From CAZMSD01 sp964568855 (GTDB lineage: Bacteria; CAIWAD01), in NCBI GenBank assembly GCA_964568855.1, contig CAZMSD010000013.1, positions 1 to 64,000 on the forward strand: a stretch of 64,000 nt of DNA, read 5' to 3'. The notes beneath the pieces were generated by a model. The model did not search any database. It was not told the DNA's origin and was given only the letters and a program-made list of their open reading frames with translations. The position numbers and the translations under genes were made by a program. Below, piece after piece: positions 18,734 through 27,766 of this stretch (the first letter of the stretch is position 1; the number at the start of each line of letters is the position of its first letter).

Positions 18734-21109
18734 ATGAACCGGCGAAGCATCGGTGTCTTTCTGCTCTTCGGGCTGGCGATTCTGAGCGGCCTGCGGGCTG
18801 AGGGCCTTTGGACCCATTTCGCTCCCACCCAGGCCTCCTCGCTTCAAGCCCTTGAGCTGCAGTTCAACGATCCCGCGGGGGAGATCCTGCCCCTGGAGGC
18901 GCGGCTGCACCTCAGCCTGGACGGCATGCCCCTGCCGCCGCTGGATCCGGCGAGCCTGGGGGCGGGCGAGATCCTCTTTCGAGTTCCTCCCGAACTCCTG
19001 GACGGCGTCGTGCTGCGCTATTTCGTCGAGCTCGTGCTGGACAGTGGTCCGGGCAGGATTCCCGAGCAGGGGACCTTCAACATCACCCTGGCGCCCGAAG
19101 CCTACGTGGAACACCTGACCTTGCTCTCGGATCTGGAAATGGCCGAAGGCGAGCAGGCCCTGATCGCCGCCGTGCCTGCCCGGGACGACCTGGACCTGGA
19201 GAGCCTGAAGGTGGTGATAGGCGGCCGGCCCGCCGAAGGAGAGCTGGAAGTGGATCCCTGGCTGGTGACCTGGACCGGCCAGCTGCCGCCCGGCGAGCAC
19301 CGGATCGAGCTGCGGATGGTGGACCTGAAGGGCAATCCGCTGCCCTACCAGGTGGTGGTGCTGAATGTCCGCGGGAAAGACGTGATCCCCAGCGATCTCA
19401 GTTTCAGCGCCTGGGAAGAATTCAACATGGAGCGGGTCAGCGATCGGCTGGAATACGGCACGCCCCGGGAATGGAAGCGCTACCACGCGGCGCAATTCCG
19501 CTTCCAGGGTTATCACGGCGAGGGTCGCGAGGCCCTGAAGTACCGGGGACGGGTCTATCTCTCCGCCCTGGACGTGGAATCGGACCAGCTGCAGCCGCAG
19601 TCCCGCGTGGAGTTCGAGGTCCGCAAGAGCGTCTTTATGACGGGGCTGGGCGACCGGCAGCCGAGCTTCACCGAGACCGTGCTCTCGCGGACCCGGGTCC
19701 GCGGCCTGGAGCTGGCCTACAACGGCGGGACCACCGGGTTCGCGTTGGTGGCGGGCAACACGCGCGAGGCCCGTGATCCCCTGTGGTCCATCGACGCTGC
19801 CACGAGCGATACGCTGACGGATTTCACGGGCAGCTTCGCCCGGCGCCTCTACGGACTGGACTTTCGCGTCGGCCGCCTGAACAGCGGCTTCGAGAGCGGT
19901 TTCTCCCTGCTCAAGGTCAAGGACGACGTGGACAGCATCGATCCCTTCCAGAGTTCGGTGGCCCCGGTGGACAACATCGTGACCGGCCTGCGCCTGAACC
20001 TGCGGGCCTTCAAGGGGCACCTGGTGGTCCGGAACCAGGCCGCCCTGTCGCTCTATAATTCCAACATCGCCGGAGGAGCCTGGAACAAGAGCGACCTGGA
20101 CAGTCTGGGACTCGATAACTTTCCCGATCCCGCCAGCTTCGAGAACCTGATCGTGATCAACGAGTATTTCTCGCCCCTGGATCTGGCGGACAGGAATTTC
20201 ACGAGCAGCCTGGCCATGATCTCGAGCTGGGGCGTGGCGGCCGGACCGCACGACCTGCACCTGGATTTCCGCAGCGTGGGACCCAACTACGTCAGCCTGG
20301 GCAACACCTATCTCACCCCCGACCGGCGGATCCTGCGTCTGAGCGACCGGCTGCGGCTCAATCGCAACCAGCTCTACCTGGACGGCGCCTTCTCCCGGAC
20401 CGTGGACAACCTGGAAGGGCAGCTCGACGGATCGGTTGGAACCACTACCGAATCCAACCTCCATGCCGGGGCCGGCTGGTATCCCCGCCAGCGGGACCTG
20501 CAACTCAGGGCGGGCCTGGACTGGCTGAGCGAGAAGAACCAGGCGACGGAAGAAGTGGAGCAGGTCCAGGCCGACCTGCTGCAGCTCAGCGTGGGTCTCA
20601 GCGGAGGAGTCTATTGGCTTGAGCACCAGCACCAGTACACTTTGAACCTGCTGCTGCAGAACAAGCAGGACGACGTGGGTCGGGTGGAGGACGCTCTGAC
20701 CATGGCGGTGCTGCGAAACGACCTGAGCTTCACCAACCTGCAGTTCAGCGGCGACCTGCGCACGCCGCTTTCAGCGCGCCTCTTGCTGCGCCTGGGACTG
20801 GGCTGGTACGATTTCGGCTACAAAGACGAACTGCTGTCGGACAACAGCTACTGGAATTTCCACGGCAGCCTGAACCGCAACTGGCTCAAGGGCCGGCTGA
20901 ACACCACGCTGCGCACACAGGTGCAGGGCGTGACCAGCGGGGAGGGCGCCGCCGCCGCGAAGTACATGCGCATCGACCTGGGCGCCGAAGCGGGCTGGAC
21001 GATCCGGAGCGGCATGTCCCTCGCCTCGCGGCTGATGTACCAGGGCTACTCCGGCGACCGGGACGACGGCTATTTTCAGGTGGTGCTGCGCTTCAGTCAG
21101 GAGTGGTAG
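18734..21109 (+). CDS. Large outer-membrane beta-barrel protein
   Basis: 791 residues. ATG 18734 has a strong AGGAGGT site 8 bases upstream and begins a signal peptide (MNRRSIGVFLLFGLAILSGLRA). Residues of about 30-220 form beta-sandwich-like domains. The remaining 570 residues alternate polar and hydrophobic residues with short turns, as in a barrel, and the protein ends in a classic outer-membrane signature (YFQVVLRFSQEW, terminal aromatic). It is last in the trio with 16819 and 17868, and a passage or assembly role for those secreted partners is an inference. It has no plug domain, so it is not a TonB receptor. Confidence 0.8.
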   Translation: MNRRSIGVFLLFGLAILSGLRAEGLWTHFAPTQASSLQALELQFNDPAGEILPLEARLHLSLDGMPLPPLDPASLGAGEILFRVPPELLDGVVLRYFVELVLDSGPGRIPEQGTFNITLAPEAYVEHLTLLSDLEMAEGEQALIAAVPARDDLDLESLKVVIGGRPAEGELEVDPWLVTWTGQLPPGEHRIELRMVDLKGNPLPYQVVVLNVRGKDVIPSDLSFSAWEEFNMERVSDRLEYGTPREWKRYHAAQFRFQGYHGEGREALKYRGRVYLSALDVESDQLQPQSRVEFEVRKSVFMTGLGDRQPSFTETVLSRTRVRGLELAYNGGTTGFALVAGNTREARDPLWSIDAATSDTLTDFTGSFARRLYGLDFRVGRLNSGFESGFSLLKVKDDVDSIDPFQSSVAPVDNIVTGLRLNLRAFKGHLVVRNQAALSLYNSNIAGGAWNKSDLDSLGLDNFPDPASFENLIVINEYFSPLDLADRNFTSSLAMISSWGVAAGPHDLHLDFRSVGPNYVSLGNTYLTPDRRILRLSDRLRLNRNQLYLDGAFSRTVDNLEGQLDGSVGTTTESNLHAGAGWYPRQRDLQLRAGLDWLSEKNQATEEVEQVQADLLQLSVGLSGGVYWLEHQHQYTLNLLLQNKQDDVGRVEDALTMAVLRNDLSFTNLQFSGDLRTPLSARLLLRLGLGWYDFGYKDELLSDNSYWNFHGSLNRNWLKGRLNTTLRTQVQGVTSGEGAAAAKYMRIDLGAEAGWTIRSGMSLASRLMYQGYSGDRDDGYFQVVLRFSQEW

Positions 21110-21133
21110 CTCCGCCCGGACGATCCTGAACCG

Positions 21134-21877
21134 ATGCAAACGATGGAACTGATCGAGGATCGCGGCCAGGGTGATCCCCTGGTACTGGTCTGCGCCCTGA
21201 TGTGCGACGGAGACCTCTTTCGCCACCAGCTGGAGCACCTCTCACGCCGGCGCAGGGTCCTGGTGGCCCTCTCCGCGGGAACCAGCAGCCTGCGGAACGC
21301 GGCCTCCAAGCTGCACGATCGACTGGTTTTCCGCGGGCTGCGCGGCTACGATCTGGGCGGCCTGTCCATGGGCGGCAGTATCGCGCAGGAGCTGCTGGCC
21401 CTGCACCCGGCCGCCGTGCGCCGGCTGGTCCTGATGGACACGCGCTGCGAAGCGGACAGCGAGGAGGCCCGACGGGCGCGGCGCGCCATGATCGAGGAAC
21501 TGCGCCAGGGCCGAATGGACCGGCTGGTGGAGGAGTTCCTGCCCCGGCTGCTGGCGCCGCAGAGCCTGGCCGACCCCGCGATCGCCGGCCGGGTGCGGGC
21601 CATGTTCCGCCGCCTGGGCGCGGGCCGCTTCATCACCCAGCTCGAGCAGCTGCTTACACGACGTGATACATCCGCGGCCCTGCGGGCCTTCGAGGGACGG
21701 GCGCTCTGCCTCTGCGGCGCCCAGGACCTGCTCACGCCGCCAGCCTCGCACCGCCGGATGGCGGGGCTCCTGCCGCGGGGCCGCTTCCTGGTGCTGCCGG
21801 GCAACTGCGGTCACCTCTCGGCCATCGAGGCGCCCGAGGCCGTCACCGCGGCGCTCGCTGAATTCCTGGACGGCTGA
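21134..21877 (+). CDS. Alpha/beta hydrolase
   Basis: 247 residues of a compact alpha/beta-hydrolase fold. The nucleophile elbow G-L-S78-M-G-G, a probable acid D198 (CGAQDLLTPP) and H227 (NCGHLSAIEAPE) form a full catalytic triad. The start may be ATG 21134 or ATG 21143; neither has a strong ribosome site. The gene lies 24 bp after the barrel gene and 56 bp before the polysaccharide-deacetylase-like gene, so it is probably in the same transcript. The substrate cannot be deduced; esterase, lipase or C-C hydrolase activity are all possible. One copy of CGTGATAC lies at 21662 as the codons for Arg-Asp-Thr. Confidence 0.85.
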   Translation: MQTMELIEDRGQGDPLVLVCALMCDGDLFRHQLEHLSRRRRVLVALSAGTSSLRNAASKLHDRLVFRGLRGYDLGGLSMGGSIAQELLALHPAAVRRLVLMDTRCEADSEEARRARRAMIEELRQGRMDRLVEEFLPRLLAPQSLADPAIAGRVRAMFRRLGAGRFITQLEQLLTRRDTSAALRAFEGRALCLCGAQDLLTPPASHRRMAGLLPRGRFLVLPGNCGHLSAIEAPEAVTAALAEFLDG

Positions 21878-21933
21878 AGCGCCCTCCGGCCCGGCTGGCG
21901 CCGCAACACCTGCGACAGTATCTTTTTGACTTC

Positions 21934-23496
21934 ATGCCGAAACAAGTAGAGGAGCTGGGCCTGCTGCTGGCCTGTCCGGAGCACCGGCGGCCCGAGTTGG
22001 AGTACGCGATGGAATTCGTGGCCTCCGCCCTCGGCGTGCGCCTGCGCGCCTGCACGCCCGGCCAGCGCTTGAACGGGCTGCGCCGCGTAGTGGTGGCCGG
22101 CGATGTACAGGACCTGCCCCTCGACCCGGCCCTGGAACTGGTAGTGCTCGCGCCCTGCCGGATGGAGGACCGCAACTCGCACCGTTTGAAAGGCTGGATC
22201 GAGCCGGGACCCCTGCCCGTCTTCGGCGAGCACCGCGCCTTTCCCGAGAGCGACCGCCTGCCCTGGCGCTACCGCGACGGCGGATGTCCGCTGGCCTGGA
22301 CCCGGCGCGGCGAACTGACCCTGGTGCGGCTGGGTTTCGATCCCTTGGGTCCCGTCTTCCATTGGCTCGCGCGCATCGAAGAACTCCGCCACGGCAGCCG
22401 CGAGCACTTTCTGGCGGCCCGCGCCGAGGGGAGCTGGATGGAAGGCCACGGCCTGGTGGACTATCCCTGGATCGACCGCCTGGTGCAGTTCTTCGAGAAC
22501 CTCCTCGACCTGCGGGCGGAAGGCGGCCGCGAGATCGTCCGCATGCCCCGCTGGCCCGGGGGCCGGAAATGGGCCGCCTGCCTGAGCCACGACGTGGACA
22601 TGCTCTTCAAGTGGCGCCTGCGCAGCGGGATCCGGCTGCTGCTGAAAACCCCGCTGCACCTTTTCGGCCTGCGCCTGGGAAAACTGGCCCGCATGTGGGG
22701 CGAGCTGCTGGGGAAGATCCGACGGGGCGAGGATCCCTGGTTCCTGGTGGACGAGATGATCGAACTCGAGGAGCGCCGCGGCCTGCTGTCCACCTTCCTG
22801 TTTCTGGCCGAGAGCCGGGACCACCGGACCTTTCGTTATCACCTCGACCGTCCACAGGTGCGGGCGCTGCTGGAGCGTGTACGCGAGCGGGGACGGGAAC
22901 TGGCCCTGCATGCGGGCTGGGGCAGCCTGGGCCGGCGCGACCGCCTGCAGGACGAGAAAGTGCTGCTGGAGCGGCTCTGCGGCGGTCCGGTGAGTTCCGT
23001 GCGCCAGCACTGGCTGCGCTTCGACCGGGAATGCACCTGGACGGACCAGTCGCTGGCCGGCTTCTCGGCCGATTCCAGCCTGGGTTGGAACGACCGCTGC
23101 GGCTTCCGCGCAGGGACCAGCCTGCCCTTCCGTCCCTGGGACTTGCGCGAGCGTCGCGCCGGAGGGCTGCTCGAACTGCCCCTGTCGCTGATGGACAGCC
23201 AGCTCTACGACGAGCAGGGCCTGGATCCCGAGGCGGCCCGCGCCCGCAGCGAGGCCTTGCTCGAGGTGGTGCGCCGGACCGGTGGGCTGCTGACCGTCAA
23301 CTGGCACCCGCATACGCTCTGCCGGGAGGATTTCCCCGGGCGCGCCGGGCACTACGAAGACCTGCTCGCCCTGCTGGTGGACGGCCAGGCCCACGTGGAC
23401 GGCATCGGGGGCATCGCCGAGCACTGGACCCGGCGCGAGTATTACCGCCGCGGCGAGAGCGGCTCCGGGCTGAAGGCGATGGAACACCGAGGCTGA
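21934..23496 (+). CDS. Polysaccharide-deacetylase-like protein
   Basis: 520 residues. The N-terminal third is an unassigned alpha/beta domain. From about residue 210 comes a NodB-like fold with LSHDVDMLF, the usual start of the deacetylase domain (the Asp is the presumed base or metal ligand). LALHAGWGS stands where the metal-binding His motif is expected, and NWHPHTL comes near the end. The pattern resembles divergent deacetylases found in polysaccharide gene clusters. The gene is followed by GT4 and GT2 glycosyltransferases spaced 6 bp or overlapping, so an envelope glycan role is likely. It has no signal peptide, so any action on sugars would be intracellular, or the domain may be non-catalytic. 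Confidence 0.78.
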   Translation: MPKQVEELGLLLACPEHRRPELEYAMEFVASALGVRLRACTPGQRLNGLRRVVVAGDVQDLPLDPALELVVLAPCRMEDRNSHRLKGWIEPGPLPVFGEHRAFPESDRLPWRYRDGGCPLAWTRRGELTLVRLGFDPLGPVFHWLARIEELRHGSREHFLAARAEGSWMEGHGLVDYPWIDRLVQFFENLLDLRAEGGREIVRMPRWPGGRKWAACLSHDVDMLFKWRLRSGIRLLLKTPLHLFGLRLGKLARMWGELLGKIRRGEDPWFLVDEMIELEERRGLLSTFLFLAESRDHRTFRYHLDRPQVRALLERVRERGRELALHAGWGSLGRRDRLQDEKVLLERLCGGPVSSVRQHWLRFDRECTWTDQSLAGFSADSSLGWNDRCGFRAGTSLPFRPWDLRERRAGGLLELPLSLMDSQLYDEQGLDPEAARARSEALLEVVRRTGGLLTVNWHPHTLCREDFPGRAGHYEDLLALLVDGQAHVDGIGGIAEHWTRREYYRRGESGSGLKAMEHRG

Positions 23497-23502
23497 GTCG
23501 CC

Positions 23503-24690
23503 ATGCGCATTCTGGTGGGCATCCTCTCCGAGCTTTCGCACGAGCTGAGGCTCGAGCGGATGGCCTCCAGCCTGGAAGCCGCGGGCCACGAAGTCTCTGT
23601 CACCTGGGTGGACAACGGAACCTGGCCGCGTTCTTCCTTCTGGAACACGCGACCCCTGCACCGGCTGCCCAATCCCCGCAGTGGAAGGCGCAAGCGTTAC
23701 TTCCTGCGCTTCATGCGGCAGTTCGCCGGATTGCTTCGCCGGGAACGGCCGCAGGCGGTGCTCGCCGTGGACCCGCCGGCGCTGCTGCCCGCCGCGCTGC
23801 TCAAGCCCCGGCTGGGCTTCCGGCTGGTCTACGACAGCCGCGAGTATTACACGGAGCTGCCCAGCATCCGGGACCGCGTTCTGGTCAGCGGATTCTGGAG
23901 GATGGGGGAGGGCCTGGGCCTGCGGCGCTGCGAGTCCGCCTTCAGCGTCTGCGCCTCCATCGCCCGCGAGCTGGAGCGACTCTACGGCGTGGACGGGCTG
24001 GGCGTGATACGCAACCTGCCGCGGCTGGGTCCGCACCGCGCGAAAATCGGCCGCCCCGAGTCGCCCACCGAACGAAGCGAGCGGCGCCGGACGCTCCGCG
24101 AACTCGTCCCGGAACTGGGCGAGAGTCCCGTGGTGCTCTACCAGGGCGGATTCTGGCGGGGCTACGATTTCCGGCCCCTGATGGAGGCCCTGGGCGCCGT
24201 CGAATCCGGTGATACAGAGGCTCCGGGGCTGGTGCTGCTGGGCGACGGTCCCGGCAGGGCGGAGCACCTGGAATACGCCGGGCGCCTGCCCTGGGCGGAG
24301 CGGATCCACTTCCCCGGCAAGGTGCCCGCCGATCGGCTTTCCGCCTTGACGAGGGGCGCCGACCTGGGCACGGTGCTGGTTCCCGACCGGGGATTGTCCT
24401 ACCGGTTCCTGTTGCCCAACAAGCTCTTCGAGTATGTCCAGGCCGGCCTGCCCCTCCTGGTGAGCCCGCTGCCCGAACTCTCCGCGGTGGTCCTGGGCCG
24501 CGGGATCGGTCTCACGGCCGACCCCGCGGACGCGGATTCCATCGCCCGCGCCCTGGAGCGCCTGCTGGAACCGGGCTGGAAGGAGGACCGCGGGGAGGCC
24601 CTGCGCGGAGCCGCCCTGGACCTGTGCTGGGAGAACGAAGAGGAGCTGTTTCTGGAACATTTCGACGGGAGCCGATGGAATACAGCCTGA
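23503..24690 (+). CDS. GT4-type glycosyltransferase
   Basis: 395 residues with two Rossmann-like halves. The N-terminal half has the GT4 feature D-S-R-E-Y-Y-T-E-L-P near residues 120-130, and the C-terminal half has L-G-D-G-P and L-P-N-K-L-F-E-Y-V-Q-A-G-L-P, the nucleotide-sugar binding signature with the conserved Glu. It should transfer a sugar from an activated donor in the cytoplasm. It starts 6 bp after the deacetylase-like gene and overlaps the next glycosyltransferase by 16 bp. Two octamer copies (24003, 24208 region) fall in poorly conserved stretches. Donor and acceptor are unknown. Confidence 0.88.
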   Translation: MRILVGILSELSHELRLERMASSLEAAGHEVSVTWVDNGTWPRSSFWNTRPLHRLPNPRSGRRKRYFLRFMRQFAGLLRRERPQAVLAVDPPALLPAALLKPRLGFRLVYDSREYYTELPSIRDRVLVSGFWRMGEGLGLRRCESAFSVCASIARELERLYGVDGLGVIRNLPRLGPHRAKIGRPESPTERSERRRTLRELVPELGESPVVLYQGGFWRGYDFRPLMEALGAVESGDTEAPGLVLLGDGPGRAEHLEYAGRLPWAERIHFPGKVPADRLSALTRGADLGTVLVPDRGLSYRFLLPNKLFEYVQAGLPLLVSPLPELSAVVLGRGIGLTADPADADSIARALERLLEPGWKEDRGEALRGAALDLCWENEEELFLEHFDGSRWNTA

Positions 24691-25751
24691 TCATCCCCAG
24701 CTACAACGACGCGGCCAAGCTCCTGCGCTGCCTGCGCAGCCTGCGGGCCCTCGACCCGCCAACGGGGGACTGGGAGGTGCTGGTGTCCATCGACGGTTCC
24801 ACCGACGGCACGCGCGAGATGCTGGACCTGGCCTGCGGCCGGCGCCCCGGGGAAGCACCCGCGCGGGAACCGATCGAACCGCGTGATACGGACGGCCAGT
24901 CCGACGCCGGGCCGCGGATCACACGCGGCGAGCTGGCGGAACTGCCGCTGCGCGTGCTGGATTCGCGCGAGAACCGCGGCCGCAGCGCCGCACGAAACGC
25001 CGCCCTTAAGACCGCCGGTGGAGAGTGGCTGCTTTTCCTGGACGCCGACCTGCGGGTCGAGGCGGACTGGGTGGCGCGCCTGCGGGATGTCCAGGCGAGC
25101 GAGCGGGTGGTGGCCGTGGGCCGCATGGCCTACGAGATCCTGGATCCGGCTGGACGCGCCCTGCCCCTCAGGCGCTATCAGAACTACCTTCAGACGCGCG
25201 GTCCCTGGAAATATCGCCGTCGGGAGGAGATGCCGGCGCGCTATTTCTACACCTGCAACTCCTGCGTCCACCGCGGGTTGCTCGAGCGCGCGGGCGGCTT
25301 CGACGAGCGCATGCGCATCTGGGGCGGCGAGGACATCGACATGGGGATCCGTCTGGGCCAGGCCGGTGCGAAAATGGTCTTCAGTCCGCAAGCTCGCGCC
25401 TGGCACGCCCAGGAACGCAGCTTCCGCGCCCACTGCCGGAACCTCGAGCGCTTCGGCCGCAAGGTCCTGCCCCTGCTGCTTAAGAAACATCCCTGGCTGC
25501 GGGAGGAACTGCGGCTGGACCGCCTGCTTCCCGCGGAGGCCGGCGGGCGGCCCAGCCAACTGCTGCGCCTGCTGAGCGGGCTGCGGGTCGAGCGGCTGAT
25601 GCTGGCCTGGGAGGAGCTGAGCAACGGGCTCTTCTTCACGGACCGGCTCTACGACCTGACGGTTTTCCTGCATTATGCCGGCGGATATGTTGAATTCAGT
25701 GGAAAGAACCAGGGCGGCGGTGTGCCTCCAGCAGAGGATCAACAATCGTGA
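24675..25751 (+). CDS. GT2 family glycosyltransferase
   Basis: I chose ATG 24675 because the GT2 fold starts there (MEYSLIIPSYNDAAKLLRCL), although the frame is open further upstream; it overlaps the GT4 gene by 16 bp. 358 residues: nucleotide-binding first half (V-S-I-D-G-S-T-D-G-T), metal site L-D-A-D-L, and a C-terminal G-G-x-D-E-R ... W-G-G-E-D-I-D-M motif like the galactosyltransferase C-terminal domain. A roughly 30-residue Pro/Arg/Asp-rich insertion between the first strands (near 24850-24920) carries a CGTGATAC copy as Arg-Asp-Thr. Its stop overlaps the GTG of folD (GTGA). Confidence 0.88.
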   Translation: MEYSLIIPSYNDAAKLLRCLRSLRALDPPTGDWEVLVSIDGSTDGTREMLDLACGRRPGEAPAREPIEPRDTDGQSDAGPRITRGELAELPLRVLDSRENRGRSAARNAALKTAGGEWLLFLDADLRVEADWVARLRDVQASERVVAVGRMAYEILDPAGRALPLRRYQNYLQTRGPWKYRRREEMPARYFYTCNSCVHRGLLERAGGFDERMRIWGGEDIDMGIRLGQAGAKMVFSPQARAWHAQERSFRAHCRNLERFGRKVLPLLLKKHPWLREELRLDRLLPAEAGGRPSQLLRLLSGLRVERLMLAWEELSNGLFFTDRLYDLTVFLHYAGGYVEFSGKNQGGGVPPAEDQQS

Positions 25752-26644
25752 ACTTGATCGACGGCGCGGCCATCGCGGCCCGGATCCGGGATGAAGTCAA
25801 GGAAGAGGTCGATACCCTGGTCCAACGGGCGGGGAGGCCGCCCGGCCTCGCCGCAGTCCTGGTGGGCGAGGACCCCGCCAGCCGGATCTACGTCAGAAGC
25901 AAACGCCGGGCCTGCGCCAGGGCGGGCATCCACAGCCGGGTGGAGAAGCTTCCAGCGGACACTTCCCGTGACACGCTGCTCGAGCTCGTCGACGACCTGA
26001 ACGCCGATCCCGCCGTGGACGGTGTGCTCGTCCAACTGCCTCTTCCTGAGGCCTTCGACGAACAGGAAGTGCTGGAGCGCATCGATCCCGCCAAGGACGT
26101 GGACGGTTTTCACCCGGTCAACGTGGGCAAGACCCTGATCGGCCTGCCCGAGGCCTTCGTGCCGGCCACTCCGGCCGGGATCCGCGAGCTGCTGCTGCGC
26201 GCGGGCGTGGAGACCGCGGGCCGCCACGCGGTGATCGTGGGCCGCTCGAACATCGTGGGCAAGCCCCTGGCCAGTCTGCTGGTGCAGAAGGCGCGGGGCG
26301 CCGACTGCACGGTCACGGTGTGTCACAGCCGAACCCGCGATCTTCCCGGAATCTGCCGCAGCGCGGACATCCTGGTGGCCGCCATCGGCAGGGCCGGCTT
26401 CGTCACGGCGGAGATGGTACGCGAGGGCGCGGTGGTTATCGACGTGGGCATCAACCGCGTCGAGGACCCCGGTGCCGAGCGTGGCTACCGGCTGGCGGGG
26501 GACGTGGCCTTCGAGGAGGTGGCGCCCCGCTGCGCGGCCATCACGCCGGTTCCCGGCGGGGTGGGACCGATGACCATTGCCATGCTGCTGAGGAACACGC
26601 TGCTCAGCGCCCGGCGCCGCACCGGCGACCGGGGAGCGGCGTGA
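25748..26644 (+). CDS. folD: Bifunctional methylenetetrahydrofolate dehydrogenase/cyclohydrolase FolD
   Basis: 298 residues, typical FolD length. Signatures in order: Y-V-R-S-K52 with the catalytic lysine, V-Q-L-P-L-P, D-V-D-G-F-H-P, P-A-T-P-A-G, the NADP-binding V-G-R-S-N-I-V-G-K-P, and I-T-P-V-P-G-G-V-G-P-M-T. It interconverts 5,10-methylene- and 10-formyl-tetrahydrofolate in the cytoplasm. It starts with GTG overlapping the stop of the GT2 gene, so translational coupling is likely. A CGTGACAC copy spans its stop codon. With pabB further along, folate-related genes recur in this operon. Confidence 0.96.
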   Translation: MNLIDGAAIAARIRDEVKEEVDTLVQRAGRPPGLAAVLVGEDPASRIYVRSKRRACARAGIHSRVEKLPADTSRDTLLELVDDLNADPAVDGVLVQLPLPEAFDEQEVLERIDPAKDVDGFHPVNVGKTLIGLPEAFVPATPAGIRELLLRAGVETAGRHAVIVGRSNIVGKPLASLLVQKARGADCTVTVCHSRTRDLPGICRSADILVAAIGRAGFVTAEMVREGAVVIDVGINRVEDPGAERGYRLAGDVAFEEVAPRCAAITPVPGGVGPMTIAMLLRNTLLSARRRTGDRGAA

Positions 26645-26661
26645 CACAGCGGGAGAAGCAC

Positions 26662-27741
26662 ATGAAGCACGGACAGAAAATCCTGCTCCTGCTGGGAGGC
26701 GAATCGGGCGAGCGGGAGGTCTCCTGCGCCACGGGCGAGGCCTGCGCGGAGGCCCTGCGCGACCTTGGCTACGCGGTCCGGATGGCCGACCCGCTGGATC
26801 CCGCGGGCGCCCGCGAACCCGGCGGTCCGCCCTTCGGCGAGGGAATCCGCGACGAGGAACCGGGTCTGCGCGCCTTCACCGCCGGGCACATGGCCGGATT
26901 GCTGAACCTGCTGCGGGAAGAGGATCCGGAGCTGGTCTTTAACTGCCTGCACGGGGGTTTCGGCGAGGACGGGCGCCTGGCCGCGCTGCTCGAGATGCTG
27001 GACCTGCCGCAGACCGGCTCGCCCAGCCTGGCCAGCGCCCTGGCCATGGACAAGGCGCGCAGCAAGCAGCTGATGCTGATGCTCGGTATTCCCACCGCAG
27101 ACTGGCTGCTGCTGCCGGCCCTCGAAGGAAGCGCTGTTCCTGACAACCTGCCCTGCTGGCCCGTCCGGCCCGGCGCGCTGTCGTGCGACGCAGCCGCGGA
27201 AGCCGATCCGGAGCGGCTCGTCGAGCGCTTCGGGCTACCGCTGGTGATCAAACCCAACCGCATGGGCTCCAGCGTGGGCGTGGAAGTGGTCGAGGATGCC
27301 CCCGGGGTGGCCGGGGCGATCGAGGCCGTAAGGAAGCTGGGAGAGGAAGTGCTGATCGAGACCTTCCTGCCGGGAAAGGAGATCACCGTGGCCTGGCTGG
27401 CCGGCCGCAGCCTGCCCGTGGTGGAGATCCGGCCGCGGGAGGGCTGGTACGACTACAGCCACAAGTACAGCGGCGGCACGGACTACGTCTGCCCGGCGGC
27501 CCTGCCCGCGGAGCAGGCCGATCGGCTGCTCCGGCAGGCGGGCGACTTCAACCGGTGGCTGGGCTGCAGCGGCGTCACGCGCTGCGATTTCCGGCTTGAC
27601 GATCAGGGCCTGGCCTGGTGCCTCGAACTGAACACCACCCCGGGCATGACCTCCACCAGCCTGGTGCCCAAGGCGGCGGCGGCGGCGGGCATGGATTTTC
27701 CCGCCATGCTCGAGCTGCTGGTGGAACAGGCGATGACGTGA
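26662..27741 (+). CDS. ddl: D-alanine--D-alanine ligase
   Basis: 360 residues of the ATP-grasp fold: N-terminal G-G-E-S-G-E-R-E-V-S (G-G-x-S-x-E-x-x-V-S in the family), K-P-N-R-M-G-S-S-V-G-V, F-L-P-G-K-E-I-T-V, the Y-D-Y-x-x-K-Y loop and L-E-L-N-T-T-P-G-M-T. It makes the D-Ala-D-Ala dipeptide for peptidoglycan. I chose ATG 26662 with GGGAG upstream; a GTG at 26641 overlapping the folD stop is possible and would add seven residues. The N-terminal region carries an insertion relative to short Ddl proteins. A CGTGATAC copy overlaps its stop codon. It is the main cell-wall gene of this run. Confidence 0.93.
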   Translation: MKHGQKILLLLGGESGEREVSCATGEACAEALRDLGYAVRMADPLDPAGAREPGGPPFGEGIRDEEPGLRAFTAGHMAGLLNLLREEDPELVFNCLHGGFGEDGRLAALLEMLDLPQTGSPSLASALAMDKARSKQLMLMLGIPTADWLLLPALEGSAVPDNLPCWPVRPGALSCDAAAEADPERLVERFGLPLVIKPNRMGSSVGVEVVEDAPGVAGAIEAVRKLGEEVLIETFLPGKEITVAWLAGRSLPVVEIRPREGWYDYSHKYSGGTDYVCPAALPAEQADRLLRQAGDFNRWLGCSGVTRCDFRLDDQGLAWCLELNTTPGMTSTSLVPKAAAAAGMDFPAMLELLVEQAMT

Positions 27742-27766
27742 TACGCACTCTTCCCTTCCTGGATCC

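Noticed and set aside
21811..24660. 949-codon open frame on the minus strand
   Set aside because: It is antisense to the deacetylase-like and GT4 genes, which have clear families; its translation is Gln/His/Pro/Gly-rich without any domain, the usual mirror of GC-rich codon use. The same applies to other long antisense frames such as 54479-56914, 18593-20632, 1041-2858 and 58950-60200.
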